A DNA stretch of 64,000 nt, taken from the NCBI RefSeq assembly GCF_001424875.1, contig NZ_LMCT01000023.1:1-64000 (forward strand). Direction: 5' to 3'. Shown here piece after piece: positions 1 to 7,623 of the stretch (its first letter is position 1; each line of letters starts with the position of its first letter). The position numbers and the translations under genes were made by a program. A model generated the notes under the pieces. It was not told the origin of the DNA. It worked only from the letters and a program-made list of their open reading frames with translations, and ran no database searches. The DNA comes from Kitasatospora sp. Root107. Lineage in GTDB: Bacteria > Actinomycetota > Actinomycetes > Streptomycetales > Streptomycetaceae.

Positions 1-713
1 CGGAAGGTGCCGGAGACCGGCGGCTGGTTGCCGTCCGGGTCGATCACCGCACCCTCGGACCGCGGGAAGAACTCGTACCACGACCCGAACAACGCCCGCT
101 CCCGATGGACCGTCAGCTCCACCGGCTGCACGGTCGAGAGCAGCTCCCGGAGCGGATGGTCAGCCAACCGTGCGGTGACCGCCGGGGCGTGGGCCGCCGC
201 CAGCCGCTGCGCGGCCGGGACGTCCAGGTCGAGCAGGGTGGCGGCGGCCGTCAGCACGGCGGTCCGCCCCGCTCCCCTGGGGCCGGCCAGGGCCGCCCGG
301 CGCAGCAGCTCCGCGCCCTCCTCCAGGGTGACCTCGACGTCCTGGCCGGCCGGGATCTTGATGTCGGCGCGGTGCAGCCAGCTTTCGACCGGATCGCTCC
401 AGGCTTCCACGGTGTAGGTCCAGCGGCCGGGCACGGTCGGCGTCACGTACGCACCCCAGCGGTCGGTGCCCGGCGCCAGCTCCCGCATCGGGGTCCACGG
501 ACCGCGCCGCCCGCGCGGACCGCGCAGCACCACGTTGGCGCCGAGCGCGTCGTGGCCCTCCCGGAACACCGTGGCGCTGACCAGGAACCGTTCACCGACC
601 ACGGCCCGGGCCGGGCGGCTGCCCCCGTCGACCGCCGGCTTGACGTCCAGCACGGGTATCCGGCCGATCGGGGTGGGCTGTCTGCGGGGCGCCCCTGCCT
701 TGATGGTGCTCAT
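1..713 (-). CDS. glgE: Alpha-1,4-glucan:maltose-1-phosphate maltosyltransferase, N-terminal part
   Basis: The gene reads out of the window at base 1, so only about 237 N-terminal residues are present. They fit the GlgE N-terminal domain: an IGRIPVLDVKP opening, the GPRGRRGPWTPM and WTYTVEAWSDP segments, and the conserved ALFGSWYEFFPRSEG near residue 220. GlgE extends linear alpha-1,4-glucan from maltose-1-phosphate. The catalytic GH13 domain lies outside the window. The ATG at 713 is 41 bases after the stop of the DJ-1/PfpI gene at 755, so it is probably the last visible gene of the minus-strand operon that starts at 6171. This is an unusual setting, because glgE usually sits with treS, pep2 and glgB. 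Confidence 0.9.
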   Translation of the reverse strand, partial: MSTIKAGAPRRQPTPIGRIPVLDVKPAVDGGSRPARAVVGERFLVSATVFREGHDALGANVVLRGPRGRRGPWTPMRELAPGTDRWGAYVTPTVPGRWTYTVEAWSDPVESWLHRADIKIPAGQDVEVTLEEGAELLRRAALAGPRGAGRTAVLTAAATLLDLDVPAAQRLAAAHAPAVTARLADHPLRELLSTVQPVELTVHRERALFGSWYEFFPRSEGAVIDPDGNQPPVSGTF

Positions 714-754
714 CTTGCCGATGTCCTCTCACGGTTGGGCGGCTACCCGCCTGG

Positions 755-1351
755 TCAGACCACTTCTCCGAGCCGGCGCCTGGTCCGGGCGGCGAGCTGG
801 TCGATGATGGTGCGGGCGAAGACGTGGCAGTGGTTGCCGGTCCGGGCGGTGACCAGGTCCTCGTCGACGACGACGTCCTGGTCCACGTAGACGCCGCCCA
901 TGTTGCGCAGGTCGCCGAGCAGGTTGTTGTGCACGACGGCCTTGCGCCCCTGGATCACCGAGGGGATCGGCGCGGCCAGCCACATGCCGTGGCAGATGAT
1001 GCCCTTGACGATCGCCGGGTCCGCGAAGGCCCGGCGCAGGAAGGTCACCGCCGGGGGAAGCGCCTGCACGTCCTCGGTGTACCTGAGCCGGTCGGCGACG
1101 ATGCCGGAGGGCACGATGACGGCGGCGAACTCCCGGAGCCCGTACTCGTCCAGGTCCTCGAAGGACTCGGTGACCTCGAACGGCATCCGGTGCTCGTGCC
1201 CCCGGAAGACCAGTCTCTCGTTGCCCCAGAGCCGGGTCAGGAAGCGCACCTCGGCGCCCTCCTCGGCGAACCGGCGCTGGTAGTAGAGGATTTCGGGCTC
1301 GTAGAAGTCGCTCTCCATCAGGACCGCGATCTTCTGTCCGGTCAGCCGCAT
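755..1351 (-). CDS. DJ-1/PfpI family protein (class I amidotransferase-like)
   Basis: A 198-residue single-domain protein. The nucleophile elbow reads GIICHGMW with Cys at about residue 120, and an upstream acid lies in ESDFYEPE near residue 18, the Glu/Cys pair expected for DJ-1/PfpI enzymes. Family members act as proteases, glyoxalase III-type enzymes, isocyanide hydratases or chaperones; the specific reaction cannot be read here. I chose the ATG at 1351 because a GGAAGGAGG ribosome site precedes it; an ATG nine codons upstream is less well placed. It lies 19 bases after the ThDP enzyme gene and 41 before glgE. A second, longer DJ-1/PfpI protein is encoded at 3137-3973. Confidence 0.85.
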   Translation of the reverse strand: MRLTGQKIAVLMESDFYEPEILYYQRRFAEEGAEVRFLTRLWGNERLVFRGHEHRMPFEVTESFEDLDEYGLREFAAVIVPSGIVADRLRYTEDVQALPPAVTFLRRAFADPAIVKGIICHGMWLAAPIPSVIQGRKAVVHNNLLGDLRNMGGVYVDQDVVVDEDLVTARTGNHCHVFARTIIDQLAARTRRRLGEVV

Positions 1352-1370
1352 GGCGGCCCCTCCTTCCAGG

Positions 1371-3041
1371 TCAGTCACGACCGATGACCAGGTCGATCAG
1401 GAACGGTCCCGGGTGCGCCAGCGCCCGTGCGATGGCCGGGGCGACCTCCGCCGGCTTCTCCACCCGTACGGCCGGGACGCCCAGCGACTCGGAGAGCGCC
1501 GCGAAGTCGATCTCGGGCCGGGAGAGGTCGAAGATGCCGGGGAAGTCGTGGTGCTCGATGTCCTGGCTCCGCCAGTACTGCTCGATGTTGTCGTCGAGCA
1601 GCTTGTAGCGGCCGTTGTTGCAGATCACGAACTTGGCGGCGATGTCGTACCGGGCGGCCGTCCACAGGCCCTGCACGGTGTACATGCTGCCGCCGTCCCC
1701 GGTGAAGCCGACCACCGTCCGCTCGGGGTGGGCGAGCTTGGCGCCGATCGCGCCGGGGATGCCGACCCCGAGCGAGCCGCCCCGGGTCTGGTGCCAGTGG
1801 CCGGGCTCGTTCGGCGGGTTGTACCGGAAGATGCCGGGCGAGGAGGTCAGCGCCTCGTCGAACAGCACGGCGTCGGGCGGGAGTTGGCGGGACAGCTCGC
1901 GGCCGAAGTACGCGGCGGTCAGCGGACCGCCCTCGTCGGCGGCCAGGTCGCGGGCGACCGCGTCCGCGTAGGCGGCGGCCTTCTTGTCGGCCAGCCCCTG
2001 GATGCGCTCGGCCACCGCCTGCTGCCGCTCGGCGGACTGACGCTCCGTCAGGGCCTCGGTCAGCCTGGCCAGCGAGAGCTTGGGGTCGGCGACCAGACCG
2101 AGGTCGACCGGGAAGTTCTTGGCTATCGCCCCGCTGTCGAGGTCGATGTGGACCACCGGCGCGCCCTCGGCGAAGACGCCGTCGAGCAGCGGGTAGACCT
2201 CCGGCAGGGCATAGGTGCCGACGATCAGCACGGCATCCGCCGCAGCGGTCACCCGGCTGCTGTTCTCGCCGAACATGTGGCCCAACTGGCCCTGGTAGAG
2301 CGGGTGGTCGGCCGGCAGGTTGACCTCCGCCCAGTCCGCCCCCCAGACCTCGGCGCCCCACACCTCGGCGAACCGGGCCAGCTCCGCCTGCGCGTCGGCG
2401 AAGTGCACCCCGTCCCCGGCGATGATCAGCGGCCGCTCGGCGGCCGCCAGCAACGAGGCGGCCAGCCCGATCGTCCCGGCGTCCGGGACCACGGCGGTGT
2501 GCAGGTAGGAGGTGGGGACGGCCGGCTCGCTGGTCGGCCGGTCCAGCACGTCGGCCGGCAGCACCACCAGCACCGGTCCGTACGGCGGGGTGGCGGCGAC
2601 CTTGAAGGCCCGGCGCAGCACCCGCAGGGTGGACTCCGGATCGACCACCCTGGTGGCCCACTTGGTGACCGGCTTGGCCATCCCGACCAGGTCGGCGGCC
2701 ATCTGGGCGTCCATGCTGTCGTACGCGAGGCCGGACTCGCCGACCACCACCACCAGCGGCGCGTGACCCCGCATCGCCTGGTAGAGCATGCCGATGCCGT
2801 TGCCCAGGCCCACCCCGGAGTGCAGTTGCAGCAGGGTGGGCGTGCGGGTGGCCCGGGCGTAGCCGTCGGCGATGCCGACCACCACGGCCTCCTGGAGCGC
2901 GAGCACGTACTCGATCTCGGGGAAACCCCGCAGCTCGTCCAGGAAGCCCTGCTCCACGGTGCCGGGATTGCCGAACATGTACTTCACGCCGTCGGCTTTG
3001 AACTGCTCGAGCATCGCCACCCGGGCGGGCCTGCTGGCCAT
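1371..3041 (-). CDS. Thiamine-diphosphate enzyme, benzoylformate decarboxylase-like
   Basis: A 556-residue protein with the three-domain ThDP decarboxylase layout. The cofactor-activating Glu is in LALQEAVVVGIADGYA (residue 51), and the GDG...NN cofactor motif is seen as VGFTGDGGSMYTVQG and CNNGRY in the C-terminal third. GNPGTVE near residue 25 and LQLHSG (His74) resemble the benzoylformate decarboxylase branch more than acetolactate synthase. Such enzymes decarboxylate 2-keto acids or ligate aldehydes; the substrate is unknown. The gene sits between two DJ-1/PfpI genes in one operon, so an aldehyde or ketoaldehyde intermediate is a reasonable inference. Start ATG at 3041. Confidence 0.85.
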   Translation of the reverse strand: MASRPARVAMLEQFKADGVKYMFGNPGTVEQGFLDELRGFPEIEYVLALQEAVVVGIADGYARATRTPTLLQLHSGVGLGNGIGMLYQAMRGHAPLVVVVGESGLAYDSMDAQMAADLVGMAKPVTKWATRVVDPESTLRVLRRAFKVAATPPYGPVLVVLPADVLDRPTSEPAVPTSYLHTAVVPDAGTIGLAASLLAAAERPLIIAGDGVHFADAQAELARFAEVWGAEVWGADWAEVNLPADHPLYQGQLGHMFGENSSRVTAAADAVLIVGTYALPEVYPLLDGVFAEGAPVVHIDLDSGAIAKNFPVDLGLVADPKLSLARLTEALTERQSAERQQAVAERIQGLADKKAAAYADAVARDLAADEGGPLTAAYFGRELSRQLPPDAVLFDEALTSSPGIFRYNPPNEPGHWHQTRGGSLGVGIPGAIGAKLAHPERTVVGFTGDGGSMYTVQGLWTAARYDIAAKFVICNNGRYKLLDDNIEQYWRSQDIEHHDFPGIFDLSRPEIDFAALSESLGVPAVRVEKPAEVAPAIARALAHPGPFLIDLVIGRD

Positions 3042-3136
3042 GGCTTGCGTACCTCTCGATCGGTGGACTGTACGGAGGGGCCGGGAACGGGCGGCCGGCC
3101 GGTATGCGCCGGGGCGCGGCCGCCCGTCTCCACGGG

Positions 3137-3973
3137 TCAGGCCTTGAAGCCCCACTGGCGCAGGCCCTGCTCCAGCACCTCGACGACCTTCTGGCCGGTG
3201 AGGTAGGAGTCGGGGGTCGAACGCCCGGTGATGAACGGGTAGTCGACGATCACCGAGGTCTCCTTGCCGAAGTTGCCGTGGTAGGCACCGTCGGGAGCGG
3301 TGGCGTCGCGCAGGATGTACTCCAGCGGGTACGGCGGCGGGCCGATCACGAAGTCGGTACCCATGAAGCCGGTGCCGTCCTTGTAGTCGTACTCGATGCA
3401 GTGCCCGGTGACGTGCTTGTTGCGGATGATGCTGGCCCGGTCGTCCTGCTCGCGGGCGAAGGCCAGGCAGGCCACGCCGTAGCACTCGGCGGCGATCGGC
3501 AGGCCCAGGTTGTAGAAGGCCAGCACCAGGTCGTGCACCCGCCAGTTGTTGGCGAGGTCGACGATCGGACCACTGCCGCCGACGATCAGCAGCGCGTCGT
3601 ACCGGTCGGCGATCTGCTCCTGGACGTGCTCGCGGCGGTGGTTGTAGCCCTCCCAGGCGCGCAGGAAGTCGTTGCGGCTGCGGTACGGCCGGTCCGGCAG
3701 CCAGGACGACAGGTCGAGCGGGTTGTCCAGGCGGTTCGAGCCGTCGAACGCGCGGACCTTCTCGGCCATCTCGGTGCTGGTCACCGAACGGCCGAGCGGC
3801 GGGTCGATGTACTCCGGGTCGTAGCTCGGCGGCAGGGCCACCGCGCGCTTGCCGGTCGGGGTCGCGAAGGTGATCTCGTAACCGGCCTTGTCGAAGGTCT
3901 CGAGCGGGCCGATCAACTCCTCTCCCCAGTAGCCGTACTCGGAGAGGACGATGAGAATGCGCTTCTTCGCCAT
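3137..3973 (-). CDS. DJ-1/PfpI family protein, long form
   Basis: A 278-residue protein. The candidate nucleophile is Cys164 in PIAAECYGVAC, after a conserved LLIVGGSGPIVDL strand-loop, with acidic residues at GEELIGP (18-19). The length and a large insertion between the acid and the Cys place it nearer the Hsp31/glyoxalase III-like forms than small PfpI proteins. The start ATG at 3973 follows an AAGGAG ribosome site. It is 95 bases upstream of the ThDP enzyme gene and 155 downstream of the SnoaL-like gene. It shares little direct sequence with the DJ-1/PfpI protein at 755, so the two are probably not a recent duplication. Confidence 0.82.
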   Translation of the reverse strand: MAKKRILIVLSEYGYWGEELIGPLETFDKAGYEITFATPTGKRAVALPPSYDPEYIDPPLGRSVTSTEMAEKVRAFDGSNRLDNPLDLSSWLPDRPYRSRNDFLRAWEGYNHRREHVQEQIADRYDALLIVGGSGPIVDLANNWRVHDLVLAFYNLGLPIAAECYGVACLAFAREQDDRASIIRNKHVTGHCIEYDYKDGTGFMGTDFVIGPPPYPLEYILRDATAPDGAYHGNFGKETSVIVDYPFITGRSTPDSYLTGQKVVEVLEQGLRQWGFKA

Positions 3974-4128
3974 CGGCGTTGGTCTCCTTCAAAGGGATTG
4001 CGTGCCGGCCACGAGCGGGCTGGTGCCCCGGTGGCCCCACTCCTGTCTACCGGCTCACGAGGACTCCAACTGCCTTTCCAGACAGCCGAGTTGGGCATGC
4101 GGTAAGTCGGAGGAAGTACTGTGCGAGG

Positions 4129-4602
4129 TCAGTCGGCGTAGGTCAGGGCGGCCTTGGTGATCAGGCCGTCCGCGATGTCGAAGGCGTAGTTCGCCCGGAA
4201 ACCGCCGGAGCCGCCGGGGGCGAAGACCACCAGCATGGTGGTGCCGTTCTCCCGCGGGGTTTCGCGCAGGACGGTGAGCCGCCCGCCGATCACTTCGGAG
4301 GCGGCCCAGTGCCGGATCGCCTCGTGACCGCGGATCTCACGGCCGACGTCCACGATCAGGCCGTCGGGATGGAAGGAGGCCACCAGGGCGTCCAGGTTCT
4401 TGGCCTCGACCGCGTCGACGTAGCTGCGGGCGGCCGGCGGCAGCGCCTGCAGGGTCTGCGGCGCACTGGTGGTGGGATCGTTGCGGATCGACTGGACCAC
4501 GGTGGCCCGCACCGGGTCGGAGGAGTAGCCGATGACCAGCGCGCCGGTCACTGCGGCCACGGCCAGCCCGCCGGCGACGAAGGTGACGGTGCGTCGGGAC
4601 AT
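4129..4602 (-). CDS. Membrane-anchored SnoaL/NTF2-like protein
   Basis: A 157-residue protein. The first 27 residues form an uncleaved anchor or signal sequence (hydrophobic run TFVAGGLAVAAVTGALVIG). The rest fits a SnoaL-like NTF2 fold: VDAVEAKNLDALVASFHPDGLIVDVG, GHEAIRHWAA, and a closing FDIADGLITKAALTY strand. SnoaL-like domains are small cyclases, isomerases or binding proteins; an exported or membrane-tethered form suggests action at the cell surface beside the MFS protein encoded 84 bases upstream. Other SnoaL folds occur at 7624 (fused to ankyrin repeats) and 38953. No catalytic assignment is possible. Confidence 0.75.
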   Translation of the reverse strand: MSRRTVTFVAGGLAVAAVTGALVIGYSSDPVRATVVQSIRNDPTTSAPQTLQALPPAARSYVDAVEAKNLDALVASFHPDGLIVDVGREIRGHEAIRHWAASEVIGGRLTVLRETPRENGTTMLVVFAPGGSGGFRANYAFDIADGLITKAALTYAD

Positions 4603-4686
4603 GGTTCACGCTCCAGGAGATCGGGAGCCCGACCCGCCGGGGACACTGCCCCGGCGGGTCGGACCACGAGGATTCCGGACAGTGGT

Positions 4687-6171
4687 TCAGCGACTTCCGG
4701 CCGTCTCGCGCCCCTCGACGCCGGCCTCGGCCTCGGCCGGGGCGTCGGCGACGGGCTGCTGCTGCGACTGCGGACGGATCCCGAACAGCGCGATCAGCAC
4801 GCCGGCCAGGGAGAACAGGCCCGCCGCGAGGAAGGCCCAGCGGTAGCTGGTGACCCCCACGCCGGAGCCCTCGGTGACCACGGTCGCCGTCATCACGGCG
4901 GTCAGCACGGCGACACCGACACCTGCACCGATCTGGTACGAGGCGGTGATCAGGCCGGAGGCCACACCCTGGCGGTCGTCCGAAACCCCGCTCACCCCGG
5001 CGATGTTGACGGTCGGGTAGACCAGGCCGTTGCCGATGCCGTGGATGATGATGGCCGGCAGCAGCACGGTGACGAAGTTCGCGTCGTGGCCGATCCGCAG
5101 GAAGAGCAGCACGCCCGCGCCCTGGAGGATCATGCCGACGGCGGTGACGGTGCGGACACCGAACCGGCCGACCAGCGGGCCGGACGCGTACTTGGCGGTG
5201 GCCACGATGACCAGGCCGAGCGGCAGGAAGCAGAAGGCGGTCTGGAGAGCGGTGTAGCCCAGGGTCTCCTGGAGGTACAGGCTCGCCACGAACTGCCAGC
5301 CGATGGTGGAGCAGGCCCAGACGATGCTCACCAGGTTGGCGCTGCTGAGCGTCGACGAGCGGAAGATCGAGAGCGGGACGAGCGGGGCGCGGTGCCGGGC
5401 CTCGATCAGGACGAAGCCGATGAGCAGCACCACGGCGCCGCCGATCGTGCCCAGGGTGGCGACCGAAGCCCAGCCCCAGGCCGGGGCCTGCACCAGACCG
5501 TAGACCAGCAGCATCGCACCGGCGGTCGCGGTGACCGCGCCGCCGACGTCGAATCCGCCCCGCCGGCCGGAGCCGGTGGCACGGTCGTCGCCGATGATCA
5601 GCGGGCTGGCGATCAGGACACCGAGCGCGATGATGGCGGGCACGAAGAAGACCAGCCGCCAGTTGATCTCGGTCAGCACGCCGGAGAGCACCAGGCCGAA
5701 GCTGTAGCCACCGGCCCCGGTCATCGCGAAGATGCCCAACGCCCGGTTGCGCTCGGTGCCTTCGCGGAAGGTCGTGGTGATCAGCGACATCGCCGCGGGC
5801 GCGGTGAACCCGGCAGCGACGCCCTTGAGCACCCGGGTGGCCACCAGCAGCGAGCCGTCGGTGAAGAAGCCGCCGAGCATGCTCGCGATGATGAAGACGA
5901 CGGTCGCCGCGACGAAGGTCCGCTTGCGACCCCACACGTCGGCCACTCGGCCGCCCAGCAGCAGGAAGCCGCCGTAGCCGACCACGTAACCGGAGACGAG
6001 CCACTGCAGTGAGCCGTCGGACAGGCTGAGCGCCTGCTTGATGCTCGGCAGCGAGACGCCGAGCACCGAGTTGTCGAGCGAGTCGAGGAAGACCGCCGCG
6101 CAGAGCACGAGGAGCGAGAGGTTCTTCCTTCGTTCCGTCAGCGCCGAGGCTGTGCGTTCGATTGTGGTCAT
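4687..6171 (-). CDS. MFS drug/metabolite exporter, DHA2 type
   Basis: A 494-residue polytopic membrane protein. It shows the DHA2 N-terminal signature LDSLDNSVLGVSLP, motif A around GGRVADVWGRKRTF, and about 14 hydrophobic segments ending in a charged tail. The DHA2 family exports drugs and secondary metabolites using proton antiport. As first gene of the minus-strand operon, divergent from the operon at 6476, it is the likely product exporter or self-resistance gene of this cluster. The ATG at 6171 lies about 90 bases from a candidate promoter at 6267-6295. A second DHA2 exporter is at 41383. Confidence 0.88.
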   Translation of the reverse strand: MTTIERTASALTERRKNLSLLVLCAAVFLDSLDNSVLGVSLPSIKQALSLSDGSLQWLVSGYVVGYGGFLLLGGRVADVWGRKRTFVAATVVFIIASMLGGFFTDGSLLVATRVLKGVAAGFTAPAAMSLITTTFREGTERNRALGIFAMTGAGGYSFGLVLSGVLTEINWRLVFFVPAIIALGVLIASPLIIGDDRATGSGRRGGFDVGGAVTATAGAMLLVYGLVQAPAWGWASVATLGTIGGAVVLLIGFVLIEARHRAPLVPLSIFRSSTLSSANLVSIVWACSTIGWQFVASLYLQETLGYTALQTAFCFLPLGLVIVATAKYASGPLVGRFGVRTVTAVGMILQGAGVLLFLRIGHDANFVTVLLPAIIIHGIGNGLVYPTVNIAGVSGVSDDRQGVASGLITASYQIGAGVGVAVLTAVMTATVVTEGSGVGVTSYRWAFLAAGLFSLAGVLIALFGIRPQSQQQPVADAPAEAEAGVEGRETAGSR

Positions 6172-6266
6172 GGTGTGTCAGGCTCCTCGCTCTTCCGGAT
6201 CGGAAGGAACGTCGAGGCGGAGCCCCGCGGAGGACCGCCCCCGCCGGGGCATGACAGTGCGCAAGC

Positions 6267-6295
6267 AGTTAACTATGAGCGCGAAGAGCTGTCAA
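6267..6295 (-). promoter_or_regulatory. Candidate sigma-70 promoter for the MFS operon
   Basis: On the minus strand TTGACA (6290-6295) is followed after 17 bases by TTAACT (6267-6272). The -10 overlaps the palindrome AGTTAACT. Assigned by pattern only. Confidence 0.45.
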
Positions 6296-6394
6296 ACCAT
6301 CAGTCAATTCATCGTCAGGCCAGGACCCGGATCCGCATCATCCCTGCTCACAGAGCCCAGAGGTCACAAGGCTTGTACCTTGTCACTTTTATGG

Positions 6395-6423
6395 TTGACT
6401 AGAAATGACTGCACTGGTTAAGT
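6395..6423 (+). promoter_or_regulatory. Candidate sigma-70 promoter for the plus-strand operon
   Basis: TTGACT (6395-6400) is followed after 17 bases by TTAAGT (6418-6423). This is the same arrangement as the divergent minus-strand promoter. The start codon at 6476 is about 50 bases downstream. Assigned by pattern only. Confidence 0.42.
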
Positions 6424-6475
6424 CTGCTGACGTTAAGTCCGGTCACCCCTGACCTGCCGCACACCTGGAGGTTTC

Positions 6476-7156
6476 ATGGACAGCCCCATCGCGGTGATCG
6501 GCGGCCGTGGCCGCACCGGCCGCCTCGTCGTGCAGAAGCTGCTCCAGCGCGGGGAATCGGTCCGCGTGCTCAGCCGGGGTGCCCGGCACGGCCAGGGCGC
6601 CGAGTTCGTCCAGGGCGACGTGCGGGATGCCGGCTCACTGGTCAAGCCGCTGGCCGGGGTCTCGGCCGTGGTCTACGTGGTCGAGCCCGGCACGTCCGAC
6701 TCCGGCCCCGACAGCCCGCGCGCCACCATGTTCGACGGCGTCCGCAACGCCCTCGCCGCCGCCACCGCCGACGGCAACCGCCCGCACTTCGCGCTGGTCA
6801 GCCAGATCTACGTGACCCGGCGCAGCCACTCGATGAACAGCTACGGCCGTCTGCTCGACTGGCGGCTGGCCGGCGAGGACGCCGTCCGCGAGTCCGGCCT
6901 GCCGTACAGCGTGGTGCGACCCAGCTGGCTGACCGACCGGCACAGCGCCGGCAATCAGGTCCGGCTCGAGCAGGGCGACACGGGCGACGGCAAGATCTGC
7001 CGGGACGACGTCGCCGAGGCCGTCGTCCAGTCGCTGTACACCCCGGCAGGCGCGGGGATCACGTTCGAGATCTACAACGAGTCCGGCAGTGCGGCCACCG
7101 ACTGGCCGGCCCTGTTCGCCGCCCTCGACCACACCGCCCCGGCGGTGGCCGAATGA
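6476..7156 (+). CDS. NmrA/SDR-like NAD(P)-binding reductase
   Basis: A 226-residue atypical SDR. The N-terminal Rossmann motif is VIGGRGRTGRLVVQ. VQGDVRD, SAVVYVVEPGTSD and SYGRLLDWRLAGEDAVRESG with PYSVVRPSWL follow the NmrA/NAD(P)-binding family order. The classical YxxxK motif is replaced by an SYGRLLDWR segment, so it could be a reductase or a redox-sensing binding protein. It leads the plus-strand operon and overlaps the next gene by four bases. It is a close paralogue of the protein at 18509-19201 in the opposite operon: both begin MDSP and share the EPGT, YGRLL.WR and RLEQGD blocks. ATG at 6476 has an upstream GGAGG. Confidence 0.85.
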   Translation: MDSPIAVIGGRGRTGRLVVQKLLQRGESVRVLSRGARHGQGAEFVQGDVRDAGSLVKPLAGVSAVVYVVEPGTSDSGPDSPRATMFDGVRNALAAATADGNRPHFALVSQIYVTRRSHSMNSYGRLLDWRLAGEDAVRESGLPYSVVRPSWLTDRHSAGNQVRLEQGDTGDGKICRDDVAEAVVQSLYTPAGAGITFEIYNESGSAATDWPALFAALDHTAPAVAE

Positions 7157-7584
7157 GCACCGCCCCCGCCCGGCCGATACCCGCGCTGACCCTCTCCGGC
7201 TGCCTCTCGGTCGCCGACCTGGACGCCACCGCCACCTGGTACGCCGAGGCCCTCGGATTCCACACCGTCCGGCGGCACACCTTCACCGAGTTCGGCGCCG
7301 AGGTCGCCTACCTCAGCAACGGCACGCTGGCCCTGGAGCTCCTCCAGGTCACCGACGGCATATCGCTGCAGCGGCCGGCCCCGCCGAACCACGGCGCACT
7401 GCACGGTCTCACCCAACTCGCGTTCTACGTCAGCGATCTGGACCAGACCGTACGCGAGCTGCGCGAGCGAGGCGTCGAGCCGGTGACCGACATCGCCGAT
7501 GTGCCCGTGCTCGGTGTCCGGGCCCTGTTCGTGCGCGATCTCGAAGGCCACTACATCGAGTTCATCCAAGCCGACTGGCTCTGA
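7153..7584 (+). CDS. VOC family protein (glyoxalase/bleomycin-resistance fold)
   Basis: A 143-residue vicinal-oxygen-chelate protein. Two beta-alpha-beta-beta-beta halves are visible: SVADLDATATWYAEALGF with TLALELLQV, and TQLAFYVSDLDQTVRELRERG with GHYIEFIQ. Glu in ALELLQ and in HYIEFIQ are candidate metal ligands. VOC proteins act as glyoxalases, epimerases, dioxygenases or drug-binding resistance proteins. Its ATG overlaps the stop of the preceding NmrA-like gene (ATGA), so the two are probably translationally coupled. The presence of DJ-1/PfpI proteins in the same cluster makes an aldehyde substrate possible but unproven. Confidence 0.88.
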   Translation: MSTAPARPIPALTLSGCLSVADLDATATWYAEALGFHTVRRHTFTEFGAEVAYLSNGTLALELLQVTDGISLQRPAPPNHGALHGLTQLAFYVSDLDQTVRELRERGVEPVTDIADVPVLGVRALFVRDLEGHYIEFIQADWL

Positions 7585-7623
7585 CGACCCGTCGGCAACA
7601 GCCGCCCACAAGGAGCCTTGCAC

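Larger units (their letters stand above)
6172..6475. promoter_or_regulatory. Divergent intergenic region with shared repeats
   Basis: This 304-base gap separates the MFS gene from the NmrA-like gene and is visibly richer in A and T than its neighbours. It contains related elements of the form GGTTGACT (6393-6400), GGTTAAGT (6416-6423) and the palindrome AGTTAACT (6267-6274). They overlap the -35 or -10 boxes proposed for both divergent operons, so one factor could control both. No small gene or RNA is evident. Confidence 0.5.

Noticed and set aside
1350..6012. Long plus-strand frames (1350-3206, 3979-6012) rich in Gly, Arg, Val and Asp
   Set aside because: They are antisense shadows of the ThDP, SnoaL and MFS genes. 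Composition is low-complexity and no domains are seen.
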